From contig NZ_CP054856.1 in assembly GCF_018417475.1 (NCBI RefSeq), positions 372,001 to 436,000 on the forward strand: a DNA stretch of 64,000 bases. The letters run 5' to 3'. Positions 35,314 to 43,942 of this stretch are shown here, one piece after another (the first letter of the stretch is position 1; every line of letters starts with the position of its first letter). The translations under genes were made by a program, and so were the position numbers. The notes under the pieces are model-generated. The model searched no databases. It saw nothing but the letters and a program-made list of their open reading frames with translations, and had not been told where the DNA came from. This stretch comes from Novosphingobium decolorationis. GTDB lineage: Bacteria; Pseudomonadota; Alphaproteobacteria; Sphingomonadales; Sphingomonadaceae.

Positions 35314-36647
35314 ACGCTTCCCTTTCCACCGGGCACGCGGACTCAGGCGATCGGCCTTCAGCGGGCGTGCCTTACCTGTTGGTCGGGATGATGTTCCTGA
35401 CATACGCATTCAGCTACCTTGATCGTCAGATCGTGAACATCGTGGCCGAGCACATGAAAACGGACCTCGATCTAGCCGACTGGCAGATCGGGGCGATGAG
35501 TGGACTGGGCTTCGCGCTTCTCTACACGACGCTGGGCCTGCCCGTCGCGCGCCTTGCCGAACGTACCGATCGGGTGAACATCATCACCGCCGCGCTCATG
35601 GTCTGGAGTGGGTGCACCGCGCTGTTTGGCTTGGGCCGTAATTTCATCGAGGTTTTCGCGGCGCGCATCGGGGTTGGCCTTGGCGAAGCCGGTGGCAGTC
35701 CTCCGGCGATGTCGATGATCGCGGACGCCACGCCGCGTGCCTACCAATCCCGCGCGCTTGCGCTCTACAACCTGGGCGTGCCGATGGGAGCTCTTCTGGG
35801 GATGGTGCTGGGCGGTTTCGTGGTCGATGCGCTGGGCTGGCGCTGGGCGTTCTGGATCGTCGGGCCTCCGGGCATCCTGCTCGCGATCCTGATCCGGATG
35901 CTCCTGCGTGACCCGCGTGGCAGGGCGGATGCCGAGGCGAGCAAAGCCGTGCGCAGTCAAGACACGGTTCCCTCGCTGGGCGAAGTGGCCGCCAGCCTGC
36001 GGCGCAACACCGCGTTCTGGTGGATCGCGGCGGGTGCCGCGCTGACCACCTTCGTGGGCTATGGCCAGCAGACGTTCTACGCCTCGTTTTTTCTGCGCAA
36101 CCATGCGGACCAGCTGGACGACCTTGCCAAGGCGTTGGGTCTTGCCGGGCCGACGACGGTCCTTGGCATCGGTCTTGGCATCGCCTTCGGTCTGGGAGGG
36201 GCTATCGGGACCATTCTGGGCGGGCAACTGGGCGACCGCTGGCGCTCGCCCCACGCCTATCTGTGGGTTCCCGCGCTGGGCAGCGCGCTGGCGGCCCCAC
36301 TCTACATCGCGACCTTGGTCTTGCCATCGGCAGGCTTTTCGTTGGCGTTGCTGGTTGTGCCCGTCGCGCTCAAGAGCATGTGGTACGGGCCGATCTACGC
36401 CGCCGTGCAGCGCATGACGCACGCCCGTTCGCGGGCCACGGTGCTTGCCATCTTCCTCTTTCTTCTCAACGCGCTGGGGCTGGGTTTCGGACCGCTTTCG
36501 ATCGGCCTCATCAGCGATTGGCTGGCCCAGTCGATGGGCGAGGCGCAAGGGCTGCGCTGGGCGCTCATCGCGGTCACCATCGTCAGCCTCGCCTCCAGCC
36601 TGTGCTTCTGGGCGGCCAAAGGGCGTCCAGGGGAAGTTCCAGGGTGA
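35310..36647 (+). CDS. MFS transporter
   Basis: Twelve-helix major facilitator permease of 445 residues in the inner membrane. It starts with YLLVGMMFLTYAFSYLDRQI, the DRQI form typical of sphingomonad MFS proteins next to catabolic genes. The loop 2-3 motif GLPVARLAERTDR and GVGLGEAGGSPPAMSMIAD follow. Its start overlaps the esterase stop, so it probably imports the acid or alcohol released by that enzyme. The exact substrate cannot be read from the sequence. Confidence 0.93.
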   Translation: MNASLSTGHADSGDRPSAGVPYLLVGMMFLTYAFSYLDRQIVNIVAEHMKTDLDLADWQIGAMSGLGFALLYTTLGLPVARLAERTDRVNIITAALMVWSGCTALFGLGRNFIEVFAARIGVGLGEAGGSPPAMSMIADATPRAYQSRALALYNLGVPMGALLGMVLGGFVVDALGWRWAFWIVGPPGILLAILIRMLLRDPRGRADAEASKAVRSQDTVPSLGEVAASLRRNTAFWWIAAGAALTTFVGYGQQTFYASFFLRNHADQLDDLAKALGLAGPTTVLGIGLGIAFGLGGAIGTILGGQLGDRWRSPHAYLWVPALGSALAAPLYIATLVLPSAGFSLALLVVPVALKSMWYGPIYAAVQRMTHARSRATVLAIFLFLLNALGLGFGPLSIGLISDWLAQSMGEAQGLRWALIAVTIVSLASSLCFWAAKGRPGEVPG

Positions 36648-36686
36648 TCCGGGCGCGGGGATCCGCGCCGTACCGGAATTTTCAGG

Positions 36687-36708
36687 CCCCACCTCAAAGA
36701 GGGGGGGG
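36687..36708. promoter_or_regulatory. Shared near-palindromic motif, copy e
   Basis: CCCC-ACCTCAAAGA-GGGGGGGG. It lies 67 bases before the second receptor start, exactly the distance seen for its paralogue's original start (copy a). In both places an A-rich AAAAATAA stretch and a GGGGAG-type ribosome site follow. Confidence 0.55.
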
Positions 36709-36775
36709 CAACCAAAGCGACCGGACGACAATTTCCGGAAATCAAAAATAACATTACGATCTGGGGAGACCTGAA

Positions 36776-39529
36776 ATGCGACTTTACACCTGTCTGCTCG
36801 CGTCTGCGGCCTGCATCGTTCCGGGAGTAGCTCTGGCCCGACAAGAGGTGCCACCAGCTTCGGCGCCTGCACCGGAGCAAACGATTGCGCCCAAGGAGGC
36901 CGAGGAAATCATCGTCACCGGTTCGCGCGCGATCACCAACGGTGAACAGGCCCCCACGCCCGTCACCGTGCTCAGCTCCGCCCAGCTCAAGGACGCCGCA
37001 CCGAACCTGAACGAGGCGTTGCGCCAGTTGCCGCAGCTGACGGCTTCGGGCTCTCCGGCCACGCCCAATCCCACCATTGGCGGTGGTCCGAGCACGCAGA
37101 ACACGCCGAACTTGCGCAACCTGGGAGCCAACCGCACGCTCACCCTTCTCAATGGGCGTCGACCGGCGATCTTCGGTGGTTCAGGACTGGTTGACGCGGG
37201 CGTGTTTCCGCAATCACTGGTCAAGCGTGTCGACATCGTGACCGGTGGTGCCTCGTCGGCCTACGGTTCGGACGCGATCGCGGGCGTGGTCAACTACATC
37301 ATCGACACCGACTACCAGGGCCTGACGGCCGAGGCCCGCCAGAGCCTCTCGACTTACGGCGACGCCGCCGCACGGGCCTTTGAGATTGCAGGAGGCGCGA
37401 ACCTCGGCTCGCGAGGGCACATCGTGGCCAGCGTCAACTACAACAGCCAGGACCTGCTCCAGGGCGAAAAACGCGACTATGCTCGGGCTGGATGGTCGAC
37501 CATGCCCAATCCCAACTCGGGTCAGCCCGGTGAGCCCGATCTCCTGTTCCGCGAGAACGTGACCATTACCACTGCGACCTTCGGGGGCCGGATCATCACG
37601 CCGGGCCTCAACAATATCCAGTTCGATGCCGCGGGCAACCCGATCCCCTACACACCTGGCAGTCTGGTTTCGGGTGCCTTGCAGGTGGGTGGCGACGGCG
37701 CCCGTTACGCGCAGCCGCTCAGCGCCGACGTGAAGAACGTGAGCGGCTATGCCCATGCGAAGTACGAAATCTTCGACGGCGTCGAGATCTTTGCCGAAGG
37801 CAGCTACGGCCATGCCAAGTCACGTAGCCCCAACCTCTACTTCTTCAACCTTGGCGGCAACGCCTACCGTATCCAGCGCGACAACGCTTACCTTCCGGAC
37901 TCGATAGCCCAGCTCATGGACGAGAACGGACTTACCTCGATCCAGCTCGGCAAACTCGACCGCAACTACGGGCGCAACGTCACGTTCTTCGAGAGCGATA
38001 CCTACAGCATCTCGACCGGCCTCAACGCGAAGCTCTGGGGGAACTGGGAACTGGACGTCTATGGTACGCATAGTGTTTCCAAGACCCGCTACGGCGCCGA
38101 GAACAGCCGCTACCAGGCGCGCTCACGCCTGGCGACCGACGCCGTGTTCGGACCGGACGGAACGATCGTGTGCCGCTCCACCCTCATGGATCCGGACAAC
38201 GGTTGTGTCCCGACCGATCCCTTCGGTGAGATTCCGCTGAGTGAGGCCCAGCGCGGCTACCTCACCGGCACCTCGATCGCGCGCGCGACGACCAAGCAGG
38301 ACGTTGCCGCGGCCTCGATGCACGGAACGCTCCTCGAAGGCTGGGCCGGTCCGATCAGCGCGGCGCTCGGCGCGGAATATCGCAAGGTCTCGCTCGATCA
38401 GGTCGCTGATCCCACGGGCATGTCGTTTGGCTGGAGTGCGGGCAACCTCAGTTCCAGCGCGGGGTCCTACAACGTCAAGGAGGTCTTCGGCGAAGTGCAG
38501 GTGCCGCTCCTGAACGACGTCCCGCTGGCGCGTGACCTCAGCCTCAACGCCGCGATCCGGCGCACCAACTACAGCACCAGCGGCAGCGTCACGACCTGGA
38601 AAGTGGGCGTTACGGATGAAGTCTTCGATGGCTTCCGCCTGCGCGGCAGCCTTTCGCAGGACATCCGCGCGCCGAATATCAACGAACTGTTCGGGGGCAT
38701 CGTGCGCTCGGTCACCACGATCAGCGATCCGGATTTCAACGGCCAGACGTTCCTCAACATCTTCACCTTCTCGGGCAGCAACACCGCGCTTCGCCCCGAG
38801 AAGGCCCGGACCCTGACTTTCGGCGCGGTCTACCGGCCCGACTGGCTGCCCGGCCTGGGCATGTCGGTCGATTACTACCGGATCAAGCTGTCGGATTCGA
38901 TCACACAGGTGGGCTTCCAGACCGTCGTCGACCAGTGCGATGCGGGCAACGCCCTGTTCTGCGGCCTGATCACCCGCGACGATGCGGGCGTGCTGACCGA
39001 AATCAACGCTCCGCTCCAGAATGTCCAGTCGGGCCGGGTCTCGGGCATCGATTTCGAGGCCAACTACGACACAGCACTGGGCGATGGCTTCCTGCGCCTG
39101 CGCGCCATCGGCACCTATCTCGACACCTACCAGTTCACCAACCCGGGCGCGCCTACGGTCGAGCAGGCGGGAACGCCGGGCCTGCCGCGCTGGCGGGGCA
39201 ATCTCTCGGCGACCTACTCGAGCGGGGGCCTCTCGCTTTCGGTCCAGGAGCGTTACATCGGCAAGACGACCCGCGTGGTCCTGCCGATCACGGTGGATGA
39301 CAACAGCGTAAAGAGCGTCTTCTACACCAACGCGACGCTGCGCTACGCGTTCGATGAGGGGACGTTTGGGAACCCTGAGTTCTTTTTCAACGTGAACAAC
39401 CTGTTCAATCAGAAGCCTCGCGTGGGGCGGACCAACTCGACGAACCTGGGCTTCAATCAGGCCTACGATGGATCCCTCTACGACGTGATTGGGCGCTATT
39501 TCACGCTGGGCCTGCGCATTCGGTACTGA
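36776..39529 (+). CDS. TonB-dependent receptor, paralogue of the IS-disrupted one
   Basis: Outer-membrane receptor, 917 residues, with signal peptide MRLYTCLLASAACIVPGVAL. It is very similar to the protein at 10758 over its full length: both have ITNGEQAPTPVTVLSS, LRNLGANRTLTLLNGRRPA, the long loops, and a NNLFNQ-PRVG-TNS motif before the C-terminus. The barrel ends in TLGLRIRY. The start follows GGGGAG. It likely takes up the same ester as its partner and can replace it where the IS has blocked expression. A CoA-transferase gene follows after 53 bases. Confidence 0.95.
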   Translation: MRLYTCLLASAACIVPGVALARQEVPPASAPAPEQTIAPKEAEEIIVTGSRAITNGEQAPTPVTVLSSAQLKDAAPNLNEALRQLPQLTASGSPATPNPTIGGGPSTQNTPNLRNLGANRTLTLLNGRRPAIFGGSGLVDAGVFPQSLVKRVDIVTGGASSAYGSDAIAGVVNYIIDTDYQGLTAEARQSLSTYGDAAARAFEIAGGANLGSRGHIVASVNYNSQDLLQGEKRDYARAGWSTMPNPNSGQPGEPDLLFRENVTITTATFGGRIITPGLNNIQFDAAGNPIPYTPGSLVSGALQVGGDGARYAQPLSADVKNVSGYAHAKYEIFDGVEIFAEGSYGHAKSRSPNLYFFNLGGNAYRIQRDNAYLPDSIAQLMDENGLTSIQLGKLDRNYGRNVTFFESDTYSISTGLNAKLWGNWELDVYGTHSVSKTRYGAENSRYQARSRLATDAVFGPDGTIVCRSTLMDPDNGCVPTDPFGEIPLSEAQRGYLTGTSIARATTKQDVAAASMHGTLLEGWAGPISAALGAEYRKVSLDQVADPTGMSFGWSAGNLSSSAGSYNVKEVFGEVQVPLLNDVPLARDLSLNAAIRRTNYSTSGSVTTWKVGVTDEVFDGFRLRGSLSQDIRAPNINELFGGIVRSVTTISDPDFNGQTFLNIFTFSGSNTALRPEKARTLTFGAVYRPDWLPGLGMSVDYYRIKLSDSITQVGFQTVVDQCDAGNALFCGLITRDDAGVLTEINAPLQNVQSGRVSGIDFEANYDTALGDGFLRLRAIGTYLDTYQFTNPGAPTVEQAGTPGLPRWRGNLSATYSSGGLSLSVQERYIGKTTRVVLPITVDDNSVKSVFYTNATLRYAFDEGTFGNPEFFFNVNNLFNQKPRVGRTNSTNLGFNQAYDGSLYDVIGRYFTLGLRIRY

Positions 39530-39582
39530 GGAGGCGTCCGGCAACTTTCGGCAATTCAAGGAGAACAGATGGAGACGGCTCG

Positions 39583-40755
39583 ATGACGGATCCCTTCGCT
39601 CGCACCCGCGCACAGGCCGATGACGGGGCAGGGGCGATGCGTCCCGGTGGTCCGCTGGAGGGCTTGCGCATCCTTGAGCTCGACGCGATCGGGCCGGTGC
39701 CGCTCTGCGGGATGCTCCTGGCCGACATGGGCGCAGACGTGGTGCGGATCACGCGTCCGGGCGGGCAGAGCGCTTATGCCGACGTAGGTGCGGCCATCTT
39801 GCACCGTGGCCGCACGAGCGTCGAACTCGATCTCAAGTCTGCGGCGGGACGCGACGGGGTTCTTGCTCTGGTGGCGCGCACCGATGCGCTAATCGAGGGG
39901 ATGCGTCCAGGCGTCATGGAGCGCCTGGGCCTCGGTCCGGACATATGTCTGGAGCGGGCACCCCGGCTTGTCTATGCGCGCGCGACGGGATGGGGGCAAA
40001 ACGGGCCGTTGCATGCGCGGGCCGGGCACGACATCAACTATCTGGCCCTCACCGGCGCACTCCACGCGCTGCGCGGGAGCGACGGGCGTCCGCAGGCCCC
40101 GCTCAACCTCGTGGGCGATTATGCGGGAGGTGCGCTCTATCTCGCCTTCGGGATCGTCAGCGCGATACTCCATGCCCGCAAGAGTGGAGAAGGGCAGGTG
40201 CTCGACGCGGCAATTGTCGATGGTGTGAGCCACCTCATGGGCCTGTTCCACGCCCTGCTTGCAAATGGGCAGTGGTGTGAGCAGCCGCAGGCCAACCTGC
40301 TCGATGGCGGAGCCCCCTTCTACCGTTGCTATGCCTGCGCCGATGGCGGGCACGTGGCCGTCGGCGCGCTGGAGCCGCAGTTTTATGCCGCGCTGCTGAC
40401 GGGACTGGGCCTTGATGTCGCGCTTTATCCCCAGCATGAACGAAGCCGCTGGCCAGCTCTGGAAACGGCGCTCGCGCAGGCTTTTGCGCGTGCCCCACGG
40501 GCGCACTGGGAAGCAATCTTTGCGGAAATCGATGCCTGCGTGACGCCGGTCCTCACGTTGTCCGAGGCGATGGAGCATCCCGCGAACGTGGCGCGGGATG
40601 TGTTCGTGGAGCGCGATGAGGTGTGGCAGTCCGCACCCGCGCCGCGTTTCTCGAGGACGCCAGGGCGCATCGCGAGGGGACAAGAGCTCTCTTTGAAGGA
40701 TGCGCTGGATCTTTGGAAAGCTCCGTCGGACCGCTCGCGAGGATCCCCCTCCTAA
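39583..40755 (+). CDS. CaiB/BaiF family CoA-transferase (2)
   Basis: Class III CoA-transferase or alpha-methylacyl-CoA racemase-like protein, 390 residues. It shows EGLRILELDAIGPVPLCGML, ADMGADVVRITRPGG, ELDLKSAAGRDGV and GHDINYLALTGAL, where the catalytic Asp of the family occurs in the GHDINY motif typical of racemase-like members. A methylacyl-CoA racemase role (AMACR group) is therefore as likely as CoA transfer. A five-codon reading frame at 39569 with a good ribosome site (AAGGAG) ends at 39586 and overlaps this start, suggesting translational coupling. The 3' end overlaps motif copy f. Confidence 0.88.
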   Translation: MTDPFARTRAQADDGAGAMRPGGPLEGLRILELDAIGPVPLCGMLLADMGADVVRITRPGGQSAYADVGAAILHRGRTSVELDLKSAAGRDGVLALVARTDALIEGMRPGVMERLGLGPDICLERAPRLVYARATGWGQNGPLHARAGHDINYLALTGALHALRGSDGRPQAPLNLVGDYAGGALYLAFGIVSAILHARKSGEGQVLDAAIVDGVSHLMGLFHALLANGQWCEQPQANLLDGGAPFYRCYACADGGHVAVGALEPQFYAALLTGLGLDVALYPQHERSRWPALETALAQAFARAPRAHWEAIFAEIDACVTPVLTLSEAMEHPANVARDVFVERDEVWQSAPAPRFSRTPGRIARGQELSLKDALDLWKAPSDRSRGSPS

Positions 40756-40764
40756 AGGTGGGGG
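40745..40764. promoter_or_regulatory. Shared near-palindromic motif, copy f
   Basis: CCCCCTCCTAAAGGTGGGGG. It overlaps the last codons and stop of the CoA-transferase gene and lies 69 bases before the ATG at 40834 (84 before the alternative at 40849). Confidence 0.55.
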
Positions 40765-40833
40765 CGAGGCCCTTGCGGGAGTGTCTATCCCCTCGCCATG
40801 GACACGCGCCCGGGCCACCGGGGCAGATGAAAA

Positions 40834-42063
40834 ATGGGTTCGAGGACAATGGCATTGAAGGCGGACGATCCGGCATGGGCAATCGGCGAGAAGGTGGAAG
40901 CCTTCGTTCGCACGACGATCATTCCCTACGAAAGCGACCCGCGTCGTGACCACCATGGCGCCCCCACCGAGGAACTCGTGCGCGAATTGCGCGCCCTCGC
41001 ACGGGCCGAAGGCCTGATGACGCCGCATATTCTGCCGGATGGCGCGCACCTCACGCAGGAGGGGACAGCCTACGTCCTCATCCGTTCGGGGCTGTCTCCG
41101 CTTGGACCTGTTGCGCTCAACACGATGGCGCCCGACGAAGGCAACATGTATCTTCTCGGGCACGTCGCCGCGCCCCATCTCAAGGAGCGCTTCCTCGCGC
41201 CGCTGGTCTCGGGAGAGGCGCGCAGCGCCTTCTTCATGACCGAACCGGCCGAGTGGGGCGGAGCCGGATCGGATCCGATGATGATGAAGACCACTTGCCG
41301 CAAGGACGGCAACCATTGGATCATCAACGGCCGCAAAGCCTTTATCACCGGCGCCGACGGGGCGCGGGTGGGGATCGTCATGGCCAAGTCCGAGGATCCC
41401 GACAGTGCGGGTGGAGCCTGCATGTTCCTCGTCGACTTGCCCGATCCGGCCATCCGCATCGTCGATGTGCCCAATACCATAGACACCTCGATGCCCGGTT
41501 CGCACGCGACCGTGGAGATCAAGGACCTGCGTGTTCCGGCTGACCAGATGCTGGGGGAGGCCGGGGAGGGCTTTCGCTATGCACAGGTCAGGCTCAGCCC
41601 GGCCCGCCTCTCCCACTGCATGCGCTGGCTTGGCTGCTGCATCCGCGCACAGGAAATCGCAACCGACTACGCCTGCCGCCGTGAGGCCTTCGGCAAGACG
41701 CTGATCGATCACGAGGGCGTGGGCTTCCTGCTCGCGCAGAACCGCATCGATCTCAAACAGGCGCAGCTTATGATCGAATGGTGCGCGAGCGTGCTCGACG
41801 AAGGCGGGCTCGGCACGCAGGAAAGCTCGATGGCCAAGGTTGCCGTGTCCGAGGCGCTGATGCGGATCGCGGACAATTGCGTGCAGGTCATGGGCGGGAA
41901 CGGCCTGACCGACAAGACCGTGGTCGAACAGATCTTCCGTGAGGTACGCGCCTTCCGCGTCTACGATGGTCCGACCGAAGTTCACAAGTGGTCGCTCGCC
42001 AAGAAGATCAAGCGGGAATGGCGTGAGGCGCAGGTCGCGGATGCGGGGCAGGTGCGTGCATGA
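40834..42063 (+). CDS. Acyl-CoA dehydrogenase (3), ACAD10/11-like
   Basis: Acyl-CoA dehydrogenase of the long-N-terminus type, 409 residues. It shows AFFMTEPAEWGGAGSDPM, HWIINGRKAFITGADGA, RREAFGKTLIDHEGVGF and the C-terminal QVMGGNGLTDKTVVEQIFRE followed by VYDGPTEVHKWSLAKK. The VYDGPTEVH motif with Asp at the base position is typical of the ACAD10/11 group, which handles hydroxylated or unusual acyl-CoAs. ATG 40834 fits the motif spacing; ATG 40849 has a GAGG just before it and is an equally possible start. It overlaps the kinase-like gene by 4 bases, the bacterial equivalent of the ACAD10/11 fusion. Confidence 0.92.
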   Translation: MGSRTMALKADDPAWAIGEKVEAFVRTTIIPYESDPRRDHHGAPTEELVRELRALARAEGLMTPHILPDGAHLTQEGTAYVLIRSGLSPLGPVALNTMAPDEGNMYLLGHVAAPHLKERFLAPLVSGEARSAFFMTEPAEWGGAGSDPMMMKTTCRKDGNHWIINGRKAFITGADGARVGIVMAKSEDPDSAGGACMFLVDLPDPAIRIVDVPNTIDTSMPGSHATVEIKDLRVPADQMLGEAGEGFRYAQVRLSPARLSHCMRWLGCCIRAQEIATDYACRREAFGKTLIDHEGVGFLLAQNRIDLKQAQLMIEWCASVLDEGGLGTQESSMAKVAVSEALMRIADNCVQVMGGNGLTDKTVVEQIFREVRAFRVYDGPTEVHKWSLAKKIKREWREAQVADAGQVRA

Positions 42064-43130
42064 CCGACAGTATCGCGGTCGCCAACAGTGGAACCACCCC
42101 GGTCCGGCCCGGCTACGAGATTGATCTTGACCGGCTCGATTCCTGGATGCGCGCGCACGTCGAGGGGTACGCGGGCCCGCTTTCGATCGCGCAGTTCCGC
42201 GGGGGACAGTCAAACCCGACCTACCAGCTGACGACGCCGGACGCTCGCTACGTGCTGCGCCGCAAGCCTCCCGGCGAGATCCTCAAGGGGGCCCACGCGG
42301 TGGAGCGCGAGGCCAGGGTCATGGCCGCGCTCGGCCCCACAGGTTTCCCTGTCCCCCGCGTCCATGGCATTTGCACCGACGATACCGTCATCGGGACCTG
42401 GTTCTTCGTGATGGACCTCGTCGAGGGACGCATATTCTGGGACGCGACGTTTCCCGAAGTCTCGCGCGAGGAGCGGCCACTTTACTTCGACGCGATGAAT
42501 GCGACTTTGGCTGCTCTGCACCAGGTCGACTACGAAGGGCTCGGGCTCGGCGATTACGGCAAGCCCGGCAATTATTTCGCGCGCCAGATCGGACGCTGGT
42601 CGAAACAGTATCTCGCCGATCCGGCCGCGGGGCGCAATGCGGACATGGACAGGCTCATCGAATGGTTGCCCGCCCACATTCCCGAGGGCGATGAGACCAC
42701 GCTCGTCCACGGCGATTTTCGCTGTGACAACATGATTTTCCATCCCACCGAACCACGCGTGATCGCGGTCCTTGACTGGGAGCTGTCAACGCTCGGGCAT
42801 CCGCTTGCCGATTTCGCCTATGCCGCGATGATGTATCGCATGCCGCCGGACATCGTCGCTGGTCTCAGGGGCGCGGATCTCGCCGCACTCAACATTCCCG
42901 ACGAAAAGAGCTTCGTGGAGGCCTATTGCACCCGCATGGGACGTGAACACATTGCCGATTGGCGCTTCTACATGACCTTCCAATTGTTCCGCCTCGCCGC
43001 AATTTTTCACGGAATCAAGGGACGCGTACTGCGCGGAACGGCCGCGAATGCCCAGGCGATTACCCGCGCCGAAGCCTTCCCGAGGCTGGCGCGACTGGCG
43101 TGCGAGGCAATGGACGACGCCCTGGCTTAA
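42060..43130 (+). CDS. Aminoglycoside-phosphotransferase-fold kinase (ACAD10/11-type)
   Basis: APH/choline-kinase fold protein, 356 residues. The catalytic loop VHGDFRCDNMIFHP and the metal motif VLDWELSTLGHPLADFAY are intact, as is an N-terminal ATP-binding region with RRKPPGEIL. In ACAD10/11 an identical kinase domain is fused to the dehydrogenase; there it phosphorylates 4-hydroxyacyl-CoA. Here the two are separate but translationally coupled genes, so phosphorylation of a hydroxyacyl-CoA intermediate is the likely job (family knowledge plus context). Antibiotic resistance is not expected. Confidence 0.9.
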   Translation: MTDSIAVANSGTTPVRPGYEIDLDRLDSWMRAHVEGYAGPLSIAQFRGGQSNPTYQLTTPDARYVLRRKPPGEILKGAHAVEREARVMAALGPTGFPVPRVHGICTDDTVIGTWFFVMDLVEGRIFWDATFPEVSREERPLYFDAMNATLAALHQVDYEGLGLGDYGKPGNYFARQIGRWSKQYLADPAAGRNADMDRLIEWLPAHIPEGDETTLVHGDFRCDNMIFHPTEPRVIAVLDWELSTLGHPLADFAYAAMMYRMPPDIVAGLRGADLAALNIPDEKSFVEAYCTRMGREHIADWRFYMTFQLFRLAAIFHGIKGRVLRGTAANAQAITRAEAFPRLARLACEAMDDALA

Positions 43131-43154
43131 CAGGTTCGGAAAGAACGGCTCCGC

Positions 43155-43172
43155 AAGCCTGGGCTCAGGCTT
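43155..43172. terminator. Small hairpin after the kinase-like gene
   Basis: AAGCCTG and CAGGCTT pair across a 4-base loop (43155-43172), 24 bases after the kinase stop. There is no T-run, and the site is shared with the edge of the transposase remnant, so this is tentative. Confidence 0.35.
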
Positions 43173-43446
43173 CGTTGATCAGAGCCAGAAGATTACGGTC
43201 GAGGTCGCGCGCTGTGATCCGTTCTCCCAGCGGCTTGAAGCAATGCATTTTTGTCTCGACCAGACTGCGCTGTTGCCGCCTCGAGCGAGCGATTTCATTG
43301 CGGGCTGCAACGCCCGGCGTGCTCTCGGGCCAGGCCCTAGTGCCAAAGGCGCCATCGGCGCTAACGGTCGCAATGGCGTGATCGTGAGGGATCTGTTCCC
43401 GCAGTTGTGGAAACATGGGCACATCGCCGACCAGGCTTCCGGTCAC
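43165..43446 (-). pseudogene. IS5-family transposase remnant
   Basis: A 93-codon frame contains pieces of an IS5-type DDE transposase: HDHAIATVSADGAFGTR, then VAARNEIARSRR and RRQQRSLVETKMHCFKPLGE followed by RITARDLDR, which is the family C-terminal signature (VETKMHC...LG..ARDFDR). The N-terminal half and part of the core are missing. A second fragment of the same signature, LLGERIMARDFDRL, lies on the plus strand near 43468-43510. Two decayed copies in opposite orientation are thus nested in this 540-base gap. Confidence 0.7.
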
Positions 43447-43671
43447 TTCGGTGGCGCGGGCTTCAAGCTCCTGGGCGAACGCATCATGGCACGCGACTTC
43501 GATCGGCTGGACGCCGGGCTGCCTTTACAGCCGTTGCGGAGGAGGGCTTCCCCACATTTCCAATCGGTCACAGGTGGATGGGGTTGGATGCAGAAGGACG
43601 CGAATCACCCATCAAGCCAATGAAACCCTTGTACTTTTCGGTGTTCAGGTGGACATGAGAAGAGCGGTAAT

Positions 43672-43761
43672 TGGCGGACAGGGTGGGATTCGAACCCACG
43701 GTGAGCTTGCACCCACGGCGGTTTTCAAGACCGCTGCCTTAAACCACTCGGCCACCTGTCC
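43672..43761 (-). tRNA. tRNA-Ser (anticodon UGA)
   Basis: Read on the minus strand, the acceptor stem GGACAGG pairs with CCTGTCC, the discriminator is G and CCA is encoded. The anticodon stem-loop is GCGGTCTTGAAAACCGC with anticodon TGA. A long variable arm (GTGGGTGCAAGCTCAC region), as required for serine tRNAs, and the T loop GGTTCGAATCC are clear. The IS5 remnants lie directly downstream of its 3' end. Confidence 0.97.
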
Positions 43762-43942
43762 GCACTGGACCTGCGCATAGAGAAACGTGCGCGGAGTGCA
43801 AGATGGAATTGTGCGAGATTGGCGTTGCAGCCTGATGATGGCGCTGTTGCACGACCAAAGCCTTGTGGCATGCGGCAATTTGCGTGGGAAGGCGCGGTGG
43901 GCCGGTTTGCAAACGCAAAGCCTTGTGCGAAAACCAAGGGCA

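Noticed and set aside
42060..43130. Aminoglycoside resistance gene
   Set aside because: Only the fold is shared. Coupling to an ACAD10/11-type dehydrogenase and the absence of any resistance context point to acyl-CoA metabolism.
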